Source: Gammaproteobacteria bacterium
GTDB lineage: Bacteria > Pseudomonadota > Gammaproteobacteria > SZUA-229
DNA: 5,209 nt
Assembly (NCBI GenBank): GCA_027858635.1
Contig: JAQICG010000261.1
Location: 1 to 5,209 of the forward strand
Direction: 5' to 3'
Positions within the stretch are counted from its first letter, which is position 1. Each line of letters starts with the position of its first letter. Shown here piece by piece: positions 1 through 5,209 of this stretch. The notes under the pieces are model-generated. The model saw only the letters and a program-made list of their open reading frames with translations. It ran no database searches and was not told the origin of the DNA. Position numbers and translations under genes: made by a program.

Positions 1-62
1 AAGACGCGCTGAGAATACATCCGTGTACGCTCGGCAGCAGCATCCCTGCTGCTGACGGTCTT
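1..62. repeat. Palindromic element, potential three-way junction
   Basis: The left edge folds into a compact structure visible in the bases. TACA/TGTA (16-19 with 24-27) forms one hairpin with a TCCG loop. A 10-bp stem (31-40 with 46-55, one G-T wobble) forms a second with loop CATCC. AAGAC (1-5) pairs with GTCTT (58-62) and closes both. The word ATCCNTG occurs in each hairpin. Such GC-richer palindromic units between genes resemble the REP-like dispersed repeats of gammaproteobacteria, but this identity is inference, because only one copy lies in the window. The element may extend left of the window, and no coding frame covers it. It could also be a terminator-like structure of an upstream gene, though no T-run follows the stem. 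Confidence 0.45.
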
Positions 63-100
63 GATTGAAGGGTATCCTTTCCATACGCCTTGTTAGTATT

Positions 101-237
101 TACTAAATTAGAGCGTTCTTGCTTACATTACACAGAACACTCTAACTTATTATATTAGGGGGCACTTATTTACCTTATTAGAGCATTCTTAATTACTAAA
201 TTAGAGCCTGCTTATTCACCTTCTTGAGCGACTAATT
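101..237. repeat. Degenerate tandem repeats, ~23 bp period, AT-rich
   Basis: The word TACTAAATTAGAGC occurs exactly at 101-114 and 194-207. A close relative, TACCTTATTAGAGC, lies at 171-184. Weaker relatives lie at 148-161 (TATTATATTAGGGG) and from 217 (CACCTTCTTGAGC). The starts at 101, about 148, 171, 194 and 217 fit multiples of about 23 bp; the unit expected at 124-146 is poorly conserved. In that unit AGAACACTCTAA (134-145) is the inverted form, with one mismatch, of TTAGAGCGTTCT (108-119), giving a 12-bp hairpin. The array lies more than 190 bp upstream of soxX. It could be a regulator array, an iteron-like element or decayed filler; no function is assigned. Confidence 0.5.
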
Positions 238-276
238 CACCCTTGAATTATTCCGTATATTAAAAAGTTATTTTAC

Positions 277-318
277 CGTAGTAAGCTATTGCTATATGTA
301 TTTCACGTAGTATGCTAT
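277..318 (+). promoter_or_regulatory. Direct-repeat pair at the likely sox promoter
   Basis: CGTAGTAAGCTAT (277-289) and CGTAGTATGCTAT (306-318) match at 12 of 13 positions and start 29 bp apart. Possible promoter elements lie within or beside them: TTGCTA (289-294) as a -35 and TATGCT (311-316) as a -10, 16 bp apart, or TATAAA (316-321) as an alternative -10. All are weak matches to sigma-70. The repeats would place a dimeric regulator over the promoter of soxXYZA. The repeats are seen directly; the promoter and operator role is inference. The leader from here to soxX would be about 100 nt. Confidence 0.35.
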
Positions 319-355
319 AAATGTTTTTAAACAAGGATAATCATTCCAACAGATC

Positions 356-386
356 TAGTTTCGACAGCCAGAACTGGATTAAACTA
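356..386 (+). other. Imperfect dyad in the soxX leader
   Basis: TAGTTT (356-361) is the inverse complement of AAACTA (381-386). Inside lies CCAGAACTGG (368-377), a palindrome with a 2-nt centre. The two-base centre makes a good RNA hairpin unlikely for the inner arm, so a DNA-binding dyad is as plausible as a leader structure. The remaining leader up to the ribosome binding site near 419-427 shows nothing else recognisable. Confidence 0.2.
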
Positions 387-433
387 TTTTGATGGACAGG
401 GATCTCCTAACAAACCTTTAAGAGGAATCGCAA

Positions 434-808
434 ATGCAAGGTTATATGCATAAAATATCCGCTACCGTTTCGGTAGCCACGTTAGCCGCCTGCCTTGGTA
501 TGGCAATGCCGCTTTCTGCTAATGCTGCAGATGATGCAGACATTGCCGAAGGAAAAAAACTGTCGTTCGACAGAAAAAAAGGTAATTGCCTGGCTTGCCA
601 TGCTATAGAAGGCGGTGATCTCCCTGGTAATATTGGGCCACCCCTGATTGCCATGAAAGCAAGATTTCCTGATTACGAAAACCTGAGAGCTCAGATTTAT
701 GATGCTCGTATAAATAACCCAAATACGATTATGATTCCCTTTGGCCCCCATGAAGTACTTTCTGCCAAAGAACTGGAACTGGTCACTAAATTCATCTACA
801 CACTATAA
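434..808 (+). CDS. soxX: SoxX, monohaem cytochrome c subunit of SoxAX
   Basis: SoxX is the small cytochrome subunit of periplasmic SoxAX, which oxidatively joins thiosulfate to the SoxY cysteine and takes up the electrons. The 124-residue product has a Sec signal peptide (hydrophobic residues 10-26, probable cleavage after SANA near 31), one haem c motif CLACH (52-56) and a likely axial methionine, Met100, in NTIMIPFG. The family more often has MPPFG there, from memory. The IGPPL motif (67-71) and a C-terminal helix fit class I cytochromes. The ATG at 434 is preferred over the one at 446 because AGAGGA lies about 8 nt upstream. soxY follows after 18 nt, so this is the first gene of the soxXYZA operon. 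Identity is secure from motif, size and neighbours. Confidence 0.93.
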   Translation: MQGYMHKISATVSVATLAACLGMAMPLSANAADDADIAEGKKLSFDRKKGNCLACHAIEGGDLPGNIGPPLIAMKARFPDYENLRAQIYDARINNPNTIMIPFGPHEVLSAKELELVTKFIYTL

Positions 809-826
809 AGATCTTGAGGTAAAACA

Positions 827-1297
827 ATGAATCATCACCGTAGAATTCTCCTTAAAAGTACGCTGGCCGCCAGCGCAACAGGCATGGCCATCAGCGCGGG
901 CCTGCTCACACCCAAAGCTGTTTTGGCGGCCTGGAACACTTCTGCCTTTGAAGCAAAAACCGTCGATGCCGCTTTAACCAGCGCTTTCGGCAGCACCAGT
1001 ACAGCAGACAGTGACAAAATAAAATTGTCAGCTCCCGATGTTGCTGAAAATGGTGCCTCCGTCACTGTGACTGTTAAGAGCAGCCTGCCCAGGACAGACG
1101 CGATCAGCATTCTGGTAGCGGAGAATGCGCAGCCTTTAACAGCCTCATTCGACCTTAGTCCCAGAACAGAAGGCGTTATTACCACTAACATAAAAATGGG
1201 TAAATCTTCTGATGTCATCGCTGTAGTTAAAGCTGATGGCAAACTGTACACCACCAAACAACAAGTCAAAGTCACCATCGGCGGCTGCGGCGGTTAA
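827..1297 (+). CDS. soxY: SoxY, sulfur-carrier subunit of SoxYZ
   Basis: SoxY is the periplasmic carrier whose C-terminal cysteine holds the sulfur substrate while SoxAX, SoxB and SoxCD act on it. The 156-residue product begins with a twin-arginine signal (HRRILLK, residues 4-10, then a hydrophobic stretch to about 34, AVLA just before the mature start). This is as expected, because SoxYZ is exported folded as a pair. The mature part is a beta-rich domain. It ends in IGGCGG, the hallmark carrier arm, with Cys154. A ribosome binding site (TTGAGG) precedes the ATG. Gene order between soxX and soxZ confirms the call. Nothing is missing or truncated. SoxY is useful only if an active SoxAX is made, which the amber codon in soxA calls into question. 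Confidence 0.96.
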   Translation: MNHHRRILLKSTLAASATGMAISAGLLTPKAVLAAWNTSAFEAKTVDAALTSAFGSTSTADSDKIKLSAPDVAENGASVTVTVKSSLPRTDAISILVAENAQPLTASFDLSPRTEGVITTNIKMGKSSDVIAVVKADGKLYTTKQQVKVTIGGCGG

Positions 1298-1321
1298 TCA
1301 AAGATTCGAGGATATAAAGCA

Positions 1322-1654
1322 ATGGCTAAAAAAAGTTCAACAATTCAAGTACGTTCCAGCGTTAAAAAAGGCGTTGCCACTATCAAGTGCCTGATCAGTC
1401 ACCCTATGGAAACTGGCCTGCGCAAGGATAAAAAAGGCAACCTTATTCCCGCCAAGTTCATTCAAAATCTTACTTGTGAGCATAGCGGAGACACTGTGCT
1501 GGATGCCGAGCTCAACGGTTCTGTTTCCACCAATCCATACCTGAAGTTTGTATTTAGTGGCGCCAATGATGGCGACACTATCAAAATAAGCTGGGTGGAT
1601 AATACAGGCGAAAAAGATTCTGGCGAATTTGAAATACCTACTAGACGTAGATAA
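1322..1654 (+). CDS. soxZ: SoxZ, partner subunit of SoxYZ
   Basis: SoxZ pairs with SoxY to form the thiosulfate carrier. The 110-residue product has the family core: an N-terminal beta strand, then LISHPMETGLRKD (24-36), IPAKFI (42-47), STNPYLKF (69-76) and the GD.I.ISW.DN stretch (83-93). There is no signal peptide, as usual, because SoxZ travels with SoxY through Tat. Two cysteines (Cys23 and Cys52) are present; whether they are usual in this lineage was not checked. GAGGA lies upstream of the ATG, 24 nt after soxY. The gene ends in three consecutive in-frame TAA codons (1652-1660). soxA follows after 34 nt. Confidence 0.95.
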   Translation: MAKKSSTIQVRSSVKKGVATIKCLISHPMETGLRKDKKGNLIPAKFIQNLTCEHSGDTVLDAELNGSVSTNPYLKFVFSGANDGDTIKISWVDNTGEKDSGEFEIPTRRR

Positions 1655-1688
1655 TAATAACCGGCACAACCACACAAGAAGGTGAACC

Positions 1689-2537
1689 ATGAAAAAAAAC
1701 TTAGCAGCATTGACTGTCTTGCTGATGATCGCCACCCCCATGGTGGCGCAGGCATCACCAGAGAGCGACCTGAAAGAATTCCGCTCGCATTTTACTAATA
1801 TGTTTCCCGAAGTACCTGTAGATGACTTCATTAACGGGGTTTATTCCGTTGATGAAGCTTCTCGTGCACAATGGGAAGACTTCGAAGAGTTTCCTCCTTA
1901 TGAGATTTACATCTCTAAGGGTGAAGATTTATTCAACAAAAAATTTGCGAATGGCAAAAGTTTTGCTCACTGCTTTCCTGACTATAGACAGGGCGTTCGT
2001 CAGAACTACCCTAAATTCGACACTGCCTCCGGTGAAGTTGTTACCCTTGAGGGCGACATTAACAAGTGTCTGACTGACAATGGCGAGAAACCATACGGCT
2101 GGAAAAAAGGCAAAATAGCTTATGTTGGCGCTTACCTTGCGTACATGTCCAGAGGTAATAAGCTGGACGTGAATATACCCGATGACGAAGCCGCAATGGC
2201 TGCTTATAATCGCGGTAAAAAACATTTCTATGCCAAACGTGGTCAACTGAACATATCATGTGCAGACTGCCATTATAACAATGCCGGTAACAGAATCCGT
2301 GCGGACATTCTCAGCCCTGCGCTGGGGCATCCAACCGGCTTCCCTGTTTAGCGTAACAAATGGGCTGCCGTTGGTGGCGATGGTATGGGTACCCTGCACC
2401 GCCGTTATGGTGGCTGCAATAAACAGGTACGCGCCCAGCCATTCCCGGCACAAAGTGATGAATACAAGGCCCTGGAATATTTCCATACTTATATGAGTAA
2501 TGGTCTTGAGGTCAATGGACCCAGCTTACGCAAATAA
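1689..2537 (+). CDS. soxA: SoxA, interrupted by an in-frame amber codon
   Basis: SoxA is the catalytic cytochrome subunit of SoxAX. The frame opens at the ATG at 1689 behind AGAAGGTGA. It encodes a signal peptide (residues 1-22, cleavage near VAQA), then a SoxA body with Cys95 (HCFPD) and Cys127 (NKCL), which in monohaem SoxA replace the first haem by a disulfide. One haem c motif follows, CADCH (191-195). Codon 221 is TAG (2349-2351). The same frame then continues for 61 codons with typical SoxA C-terminal sequence: RNKW, GTLHRRYGGCNKQVRA, LEYF, YMSNGLEVNGP, and a TAA at 2535-2537. Cys243 in GGCNKQV is the expected active-site cysteine and distal haem ligand. Stopping at the TAG would give 220 residues with haem but no active site. 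With readthrough the product is 282 residues, near the family length. From memory the family often has Tyr at this place (PVYR), one base from TAG. It may be a fresh pseudogene, a sequencing error or a read-through gene. Confidence 0.92.
2349..2351 (+). other. In-frame amber codon 221 of soxA
   Basis: TAG sits between GGC.TTC.CCT.GTT and CGT.AAC.AAA.TGG, with no frame change on either side. The next base is C. No stem-loop resembling a SECIS or PYLIS element was recognised just downstream. The following region is coding-like to its own TAA, which argues against long decay. Confidence 0.9.
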
Positions 2538-2555
2538 GCCACAATCCATAGACGC

Positions 2556-2589
2556 AAAAAAGCCCGGTTTGAAAACCGGGCTTTTTTTT
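2556..2589. terminator. Bidirectional intrinsic terminator between sox and tRNA-Lys
   Basis: GCCCGGTT (2562-2569) pairs with AACCGGGC (2574-2581) around a TGAA loop. Eight T follow (2582-2589) on the plus strand. Six A precede (2556-2561), which read as six T on the minus strand. It starts 18 nt after the soxA TAA and lies 34 nt beyond the tRNA 3' end, so it can end both convergent transcripts. Confidence 0.92.
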
Positions 2590-2615
2590 GGTTTTTTATT
2601 TCAAAAGGATAAAGA

Positions 2616-2691
2616 TGGTGGGCCGTCCGCGATTCGAACGCGGGACCATCGGATTAAAAGTCCGGTGCTCTACCAGCTGAGCTAACGGCCC
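2616..2691 (-). tRNA. tRNA-Lys(UUU)
   Basis: Read on the minus strand, the acceptor arm is GGGCCGT with ACGGCCC. The D stem is GCTC/GAGC, and the anticodon loop is CTTTTAA with anticodon TTT (2656-2658). The T arm is CCGCG-TTCGAAT-CGCGG, the discriminator is A, and CCA is encoded (2616-2618). The anticodon stem CCGGA/TCCGA has a C-A mismatch at its first pair (27-43); the other four pairs are good. It follows queC after 65 nt and ends before the shared terminator. The position after pal-cpoB-queE-queC matches a gammaproteobacterial order I recall. Lys tRNA is not itself a queuosine acceptor, so the que linkage is positional only. Confidence 0.97.
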
Positions 2692-2700
2692 GAGGCGCGC

Positions 2701-2729
2701 ATATTACATGGACTACGCAAGAAAGACAA
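2701..2729 (-). promoter_or_regulatory. Probable promoter of tRNA-Lys
   Basis: On the minus strand TTGTCT (2729-2724) and TAATAT (2706-2701) are separated by exactly 17 bp, each matching sigma-70 at four of six positions. A GC-rich discriminator (GCGCGCC) follows, as is common at stable RNA promoters under stringent control. Transcription would start only a few bases before the mature tRNA. No terminator was seen between queC and the tRNA, so co-transcription is also possible. Confidence 0.45.
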
Positions 2730-2756
2730 ACTCTTAAACAGAAAAGCTTAAAATAA

Positions 2757-3428
2757 CTACTGGTAGCGGGTAACATCTTCAAGACCCGCCTCTTCAAAGC
2801 CTTTCTTCCGATAACGGCAAGAGTCACAAACACCACAGGCTCTGCCCTCCGGGTCTGCCTGATAACAGGAAACCGTACGGCTGTAATCTACACCATGCTC
2901 GACACCAGTGCGGATAATTTCCGCTTTGCTCATCTCCATTAACGGCGTATGAATGTGCAATTTATGCCCTTCAACCCCGGCTCTGGTGGCCAGGTTAGCC
3001 ATCTTCTCAAAAGCCTCGATATAGGTCGGTCGGCAGTCGGGATAGCCGGAGTAATCCACCGCATTTACGCCGATAAAGATATCCGATGATTGATTAACCT
3101 CGGCGATAGCCAGTGCATGCGCCAGAAACACTGTGTTTCGCGCCGGCACGTAAGTAACCGGGATTCCGGCCTCGAGTTGATGCGGCACATCAATCGTCGC
3201 ATCAGTAAGCGCTGAGCCGCCCAGCACGGCGTCGTCCAGCCTGATGATCTGATGACGAACACCATAATAACGGGCAATGGCTTTGGCCGCTTCCAGTTCA
3301 GAAACGTGTCTCTGGTGATAATCAAAGCTGATAGCTATACATTCATAGCGCTTGTTAGCGATGGCTAGCACAGTCACTGAATCCAGCCCACCTGACAGTA
3401 AAATAATAGCCCTGGGTTTATCCGTCAC
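2757..3428 (-). CDS. queC: QueC, 7-cyano-7-deazaguanine (preQ0) synthase
   Basis: QueC converts 7-carboxy-7-deazaguanine to preQ0 with ATP and ammonia in queuosine synthesis, in the cytoplasm. The 223-residue product has the PP-loop ATP motif SGGLDS (12-17), DYHQRH (36-41), YVPARNT (93-99) and DYSGYPDCRP (125-133). Its zinc-binding cysteines are Cys188, Cys198, Cys201 and Cys204 in CYQADPEGRACGVCDSC. Length is normal for the family. The start is GTG (3428-3426) with AAAAGG 7 nt upstream; a nearby ATG is out of frame. It lies 28 nt after queE and is probably co-transcribed with it. It ends in TAG, followed two codons later in frame by TAA. Confidence 0.95.
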   Translation of the reverse strand: MTDKPRAIILLSGGLDSVTVLAIANKRYECIAISFDYHQRHVSELEAAKAIARYYGVRHQIIRLDDAVLGGSALTDATIDVPHQLEAGIPVTYVPARNTVFLAHALAIAEVNQSSDIFIGVNAVDYSGYPDCRPTYIEAFEKMANLATRAGVEGHKLHIHTPLMEMSKAEIIRTGVEHGVDYSRTVSCYQADPEGRACGVCDSCRYRKKGFEEAGLEDVTRYQ

Positions 3429-3456
3429 TGCTTTACCTTTTTATGCATAATCTGTT

Positions 3457-4119
3457 TCATCGTCCAGGAACATCACCCCAGAGATATTTGTGTAGCTGAA
3501 TCTGCATTCTTACCGGCAGGTTATCGCGTAGGATCCAGTCAGCCAGCAGGCCGGTTTCCAGCGCCTGAAAACTGGCCGAGAACAAAACTTCGCAGCGCTC
3601 TGCCAGGCTGTATTCCTGCATAATGGCACACGACCAGTCATAATCATTCTGATCACAGATAACAAATTTAACTTGATCGGTAGCCTTAAGATATTCGATA
3701 TTCTCGTAACGGTTTTTTTCCACCTCGCCCGAGGCGGGTGTTTTCAGATCCATCACTGTCACAACTCTTAAATCCACCTCGGCTATGCTAATGGCACCGC
3801 TGGTTTCCAATGAAACCTCATAGCCTGCATCACACAGTTTGTTCAGCAGCTCATGGCATTGCTTTTGTGCCAGTGGCTCGCCGCCGGTGACGGTGACATA
3901 TTTGGGATTATATCCCGCCACGGTTTCGACGATTTCGTCCAGCCCCATCCAGTTGCCGCCGGTAAAGGCATAAGCGGTATCACAGTAGTGACAGCGTAGC
4001 GGGCAACCGCTCAGGCGCACGAATACCGTTGGCAGACCGACGGTGCGCGATTCACCCTGCAGGGAATAGAATATTTCGAATATTCGGAGCTGATCCGGGT
4101 GGCCGGCCACTGCAATCAA
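3457..4119 (-). CDS. queE: QueE, 7-carboxy-7-deazaguanine synthase (radical SAM)
   Basis: QueE is a radical SAM enzyme that rearranges 6-carboxytetrahydropterin to 7-carboxy-7-deazaguanine, the step before QueC. The 220-residue product opens with FEIFYSLQGES (14-24), followed by the iron-sulfur motif CPLRCHYC (Cys39, Cys43, Cys46; CX3CX2C). It has the SAM-binding GGEP (79-82) and ends in VRMQIQLHKYLWG, typical of the family. The start is uncertain. TTG (4119-4117) overlaps the cpoB stop as TTGA, which suits translational coupling, and GTG four codons in is the alternative; a GAAGG lies upstream of both. It sits in the unit pal-cpoB-queE-queC and ends in TGA. Confidence 0.94.
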   Translation of the reverse strand: MIAVAGHPDQLRIFEIFYSLQGESRTVGLPTVFVRLSGCPLRCHYCDTAYAFTGGNWMGLDEIVETVAGYNPKYVTVTGGEPLAQKQCHELLNKLCDAGYEVSLETSGAISIAEVDLRVVTVMDLKTPASGEVEKNRYENIEYLKATDQVKFVICDQNDYDWSCAIMQEYSLAERCEVLFSASFQALETGLLADWILRDNLPVRMQIQLHKYLWGDVPGR

Positions 4120-4913
4120 TGGCCTTCGCGCTGAATTCTCTCCAGTCGCTCGTTCGCCTTTTTGGCCAGATTGGTATCAGGGTACAATGAAATAATTTGC
4201 TGCAAGCTTTCGCGCGCAGCGGACCAGTTTTTCAGCTCATAATAGACGTAGGCAATTTTCAAACGCGCACCCTGTGCTTTGGTGCTGTCCGGATAATCTG
4301 TAATTAAACGCTGAAACTCGCTCAAGGCCTGTTGATACTGACGATTGGCATAACTCGCCTCAGCCAGCCAGTATTGGGCATTGTCTGCATACTGACTATC
4401 GGGATTGCTTTTAAGAAAATCCTCAAACGCGGTGATGGCCGGTTTATAACGCCCCTCTTTCAGCAGATCAAACGCCGCGTCATACTCGGCTTTGGCTTTG
4501 TCGCTGACGGCAGCTGAAGCGGACGCCGCTATAGCACGAGCGTTTTTCGGCGCCACTACCTGGCTGCCCGATGAAGGAACCGGCACTGCCAGCCCAGAAG
4601 CCGGAGCCGCCGTTTCCACCGCATTAATACGGCGATCCAGATCCACATACAAACTGCGCTGACGCTGTTTAATGCTGTTTAGTTCATAGCCCTGCTGATC
4701 AAGCTGATCGCGTAGCTGTGCGATCTCTTGCTGCAAGGCATCAATACGTCGCGCCTGCGTTCTGAAAATATCAGAATCAACCAGCCGCTCCATACGTTCA
4801 AGCCGCTGCTTTACGCTCATCATGGATATCACATCACGTTCCGCAGCAATCGTCGGGAGCGTGAACGAAACCGCAATCAATAACACCGATAAAACATAAA
4901 AACGCTTAAACAT
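4116..4913 (-). CDS. cpoB: CpoB (YbgF), Tol-Pal associated TPR protein
   Basis: CpoB is a periplasmic protein that coordinates peptidoglycan synthesis by PBP1B with Tol-Pal driven outer-membrane constriction. The 265-residue product has a signal peptide (residues 1-24, cleavage near TIAA). An N-terminal coiled coil (about 33-100, rich in Q, R and L, like the trimerising YbgF domain) comes next, then an Ala/Pro/Ser linker (101-138). The C-terminal tetratricopeptide region starts at AEYDAAFDLLKEGRY (142-156) and holds about three repeats, each with a YPDS- or NPDS-type turn. The ATG at 4913 has AGGGTGA upstream. It starts 52 nt after pal and overlaps queE by 4 nt. Length and order fit the family. 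Confidence 0.94.
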   Translation of the reverse strand: MFKRFYVLSVLLIAVSFTLPTIAAERDVISMMSVKQRLERMERLVDSDIFRTQARRIDALQQEIAQLRDQLDQQGYELNSIKQRQRSLYVDLDRRINAVETAAPASGLAVPVPSSGSQVVAPKNARAIAASASAAVSDKAKAEYDAAFDLLKEGRYKPAITAFEDFLKSNPDSQYADNAQYWLAEASYANRQYQQALSEFQRLITDYPDSTKAQGARLKIAYVYYELKNWSAARESLQQIISLYPDTNLAKKANERLERIQREGH

Positions 4914-4965
4914 AGATCACCCTGAAAAATTTCAATTAATGAAGCCGCCTGTGAATAAATACAGC

Positions 4966-5209
4966 TTAATAAACCAGCTCGACCCGACGATTCATGCTCC
5001 ACGCAGTCTCATCATGACCCAGACGCGCAGGCTTCTCCTCACCGTAACTAATAATCGTAATTTGATCATTTCCAGCACCCTGGAACATTAACAAGCGTTC
5101 CACCGACTGTGCACGACGGTCGGCCAAAGCCACGTTGTACTCGCGCGTACCTCTTTCATCAGTGTGGCCTTCAACTCTGACTGATGCAGCGGGGTTAGCC
5201 GACAAATAG
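4966..5209 (-). CDS. pal: Pal, peptidoglycan-associated lipoprotein (C-terminal part)
   Basis: Pal is an outer-membrane lipoprotein that binds peptidoglycan and works with TolB and TolA in envelope constriction. Only the last 80 or so residues are in the window; the gene runs off the right edge, so the lipobox and N-terminus are not seen. The visible part is an OmpA-like domain: VRVEGHTDERGTREYN, the NVALADRRAQSV helix, ISYGEEKP and the closing NRRVELVY. The frame is open through base 5209, so any start within the window is artificial. It ends in TAA. The position before cpoB supports Pal rather than another OmpA-like protein. Confidence 0.95.
   Translation of the reverse strand, partial: YLSANPAASVRVEGHTDERGTREYNVALADRRAQSVERLLMFQGAGNDQITIISYGEEKPARLGHDETAWSMNRRVELVY

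Noticed and set aside
101..237. CRISPR array
   Set aside because: The repeats are degenerate, about 23 bp apart start to start, with no conserved repeat plus unique spacer pattern and no cas gene.
835..1278. Long minus-strand open frame opposite soxY
   Set aside because: A shadow of soxY: no ribosome binding site or recognisable domain, while soxY is certain.
1337..1831. 164-codon minus-strand frame across soxZ and the start of soxA
   Set aside because: It runs antisense to two clear genes and their junction and has no family resemblance.
1822..2246. Alternative-frame ORFs on both strands inside soxA
   Set aside because: All overlap the well-supported SoxA body, including Cys95 and Cys127; there is no independent support.
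2260..2496. Plus-strand open frame over the end of soxA
   Set aside because: It is out of frame with soxA. The soxA frame itself continues across the TAG with clear homology, so this is not evidence of a frameshift or a separate gene.
2616..2640. Attachment-site duplication of the tRNA 3' end
   Set aside because: No second copy of the tRNA 3' end was found elsewhere in the window.
2500..2685. Plus-strand 61-codon frame ending GPSAIRTRDHRIKSPVLYQLS
   Set aside because: Its C-terminal half is the complement of the tRNA-Lys gene, a well-known false protein.
4923..4934. TGAAAAATTTCA palindrome between pal and cpoB as a terminator
   Set aside because: Too short and AT-only, with no following T-run; pal and cpoB are normally co-transcribed.

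Overview
The window looks like a chromosomal piece of a sulfur-oxidising gammaproteobacterium, free-living or a symbiont. Two things point there. The minus strand carries the gene order pal-cpoB-queE-queC-tRNA-Lys(UUU), which I recall from Pseudomonas and other gammaproteobacteria as the tail of the tol-pal cluster. The plus strand carries a compact soxXYZA thiosulfate-oxidation operon in the order I recall from gammaproteobacterial sulfur oxidisers. No species can be named from the sequence alone.

Layout. Bases 1-433 hold no gene. They contain a palindromic element at the left edge (1-62, two hairpins closed by a third short stem), an AT-rich stretch with a degenerate tandem array of about 23 bp period (101-237), a pair of 13-bp direct repeats (277-289, 306-318) over the likely sox promoter, and a long leader. 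Then soxX (434-808), soxY (827-1297), soxZ (1322-1654) and soxA (1689-2537) run on the plus strand with gaps of 18-34 nt, each with its own ribosome binding site. A bidirectional terminator (2556-2589) separates them from the convergent minus-strand unit: tRNA-Lys (2616-2691), queC (2757-3428), queE (3457-4119), cpoB (4116-4913) and the 3' part of pal (4966 to beyond 5209).

How the genes work together. SoxX and SoxA would form the periplasmic c-type cytochrome that couples thiosulfate to the C-terminal cysteine of SoxY in the SoxYZ carrier. SoxB, and SoxCD if present, are not in the window. QueE and QueC make the preQ0 precursor of queuosine. CpoB and Pal belong to the Tol-Pal envelope constriction system.

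The main surprise is in soxA. The reading frame is interrupted by a single in-frame amber codon (TAG, 2349-2351, codon 221). After it the same frame continues intact for 61 more codons of recognisable SoxA sequence to a TAA. The lost part includes Cys243, the expected active-site and haem-ligand cysteine. This is a very recent nonsense mutation, a sequencing error, or translational readthrough or recoding; the window cannot decide between them.
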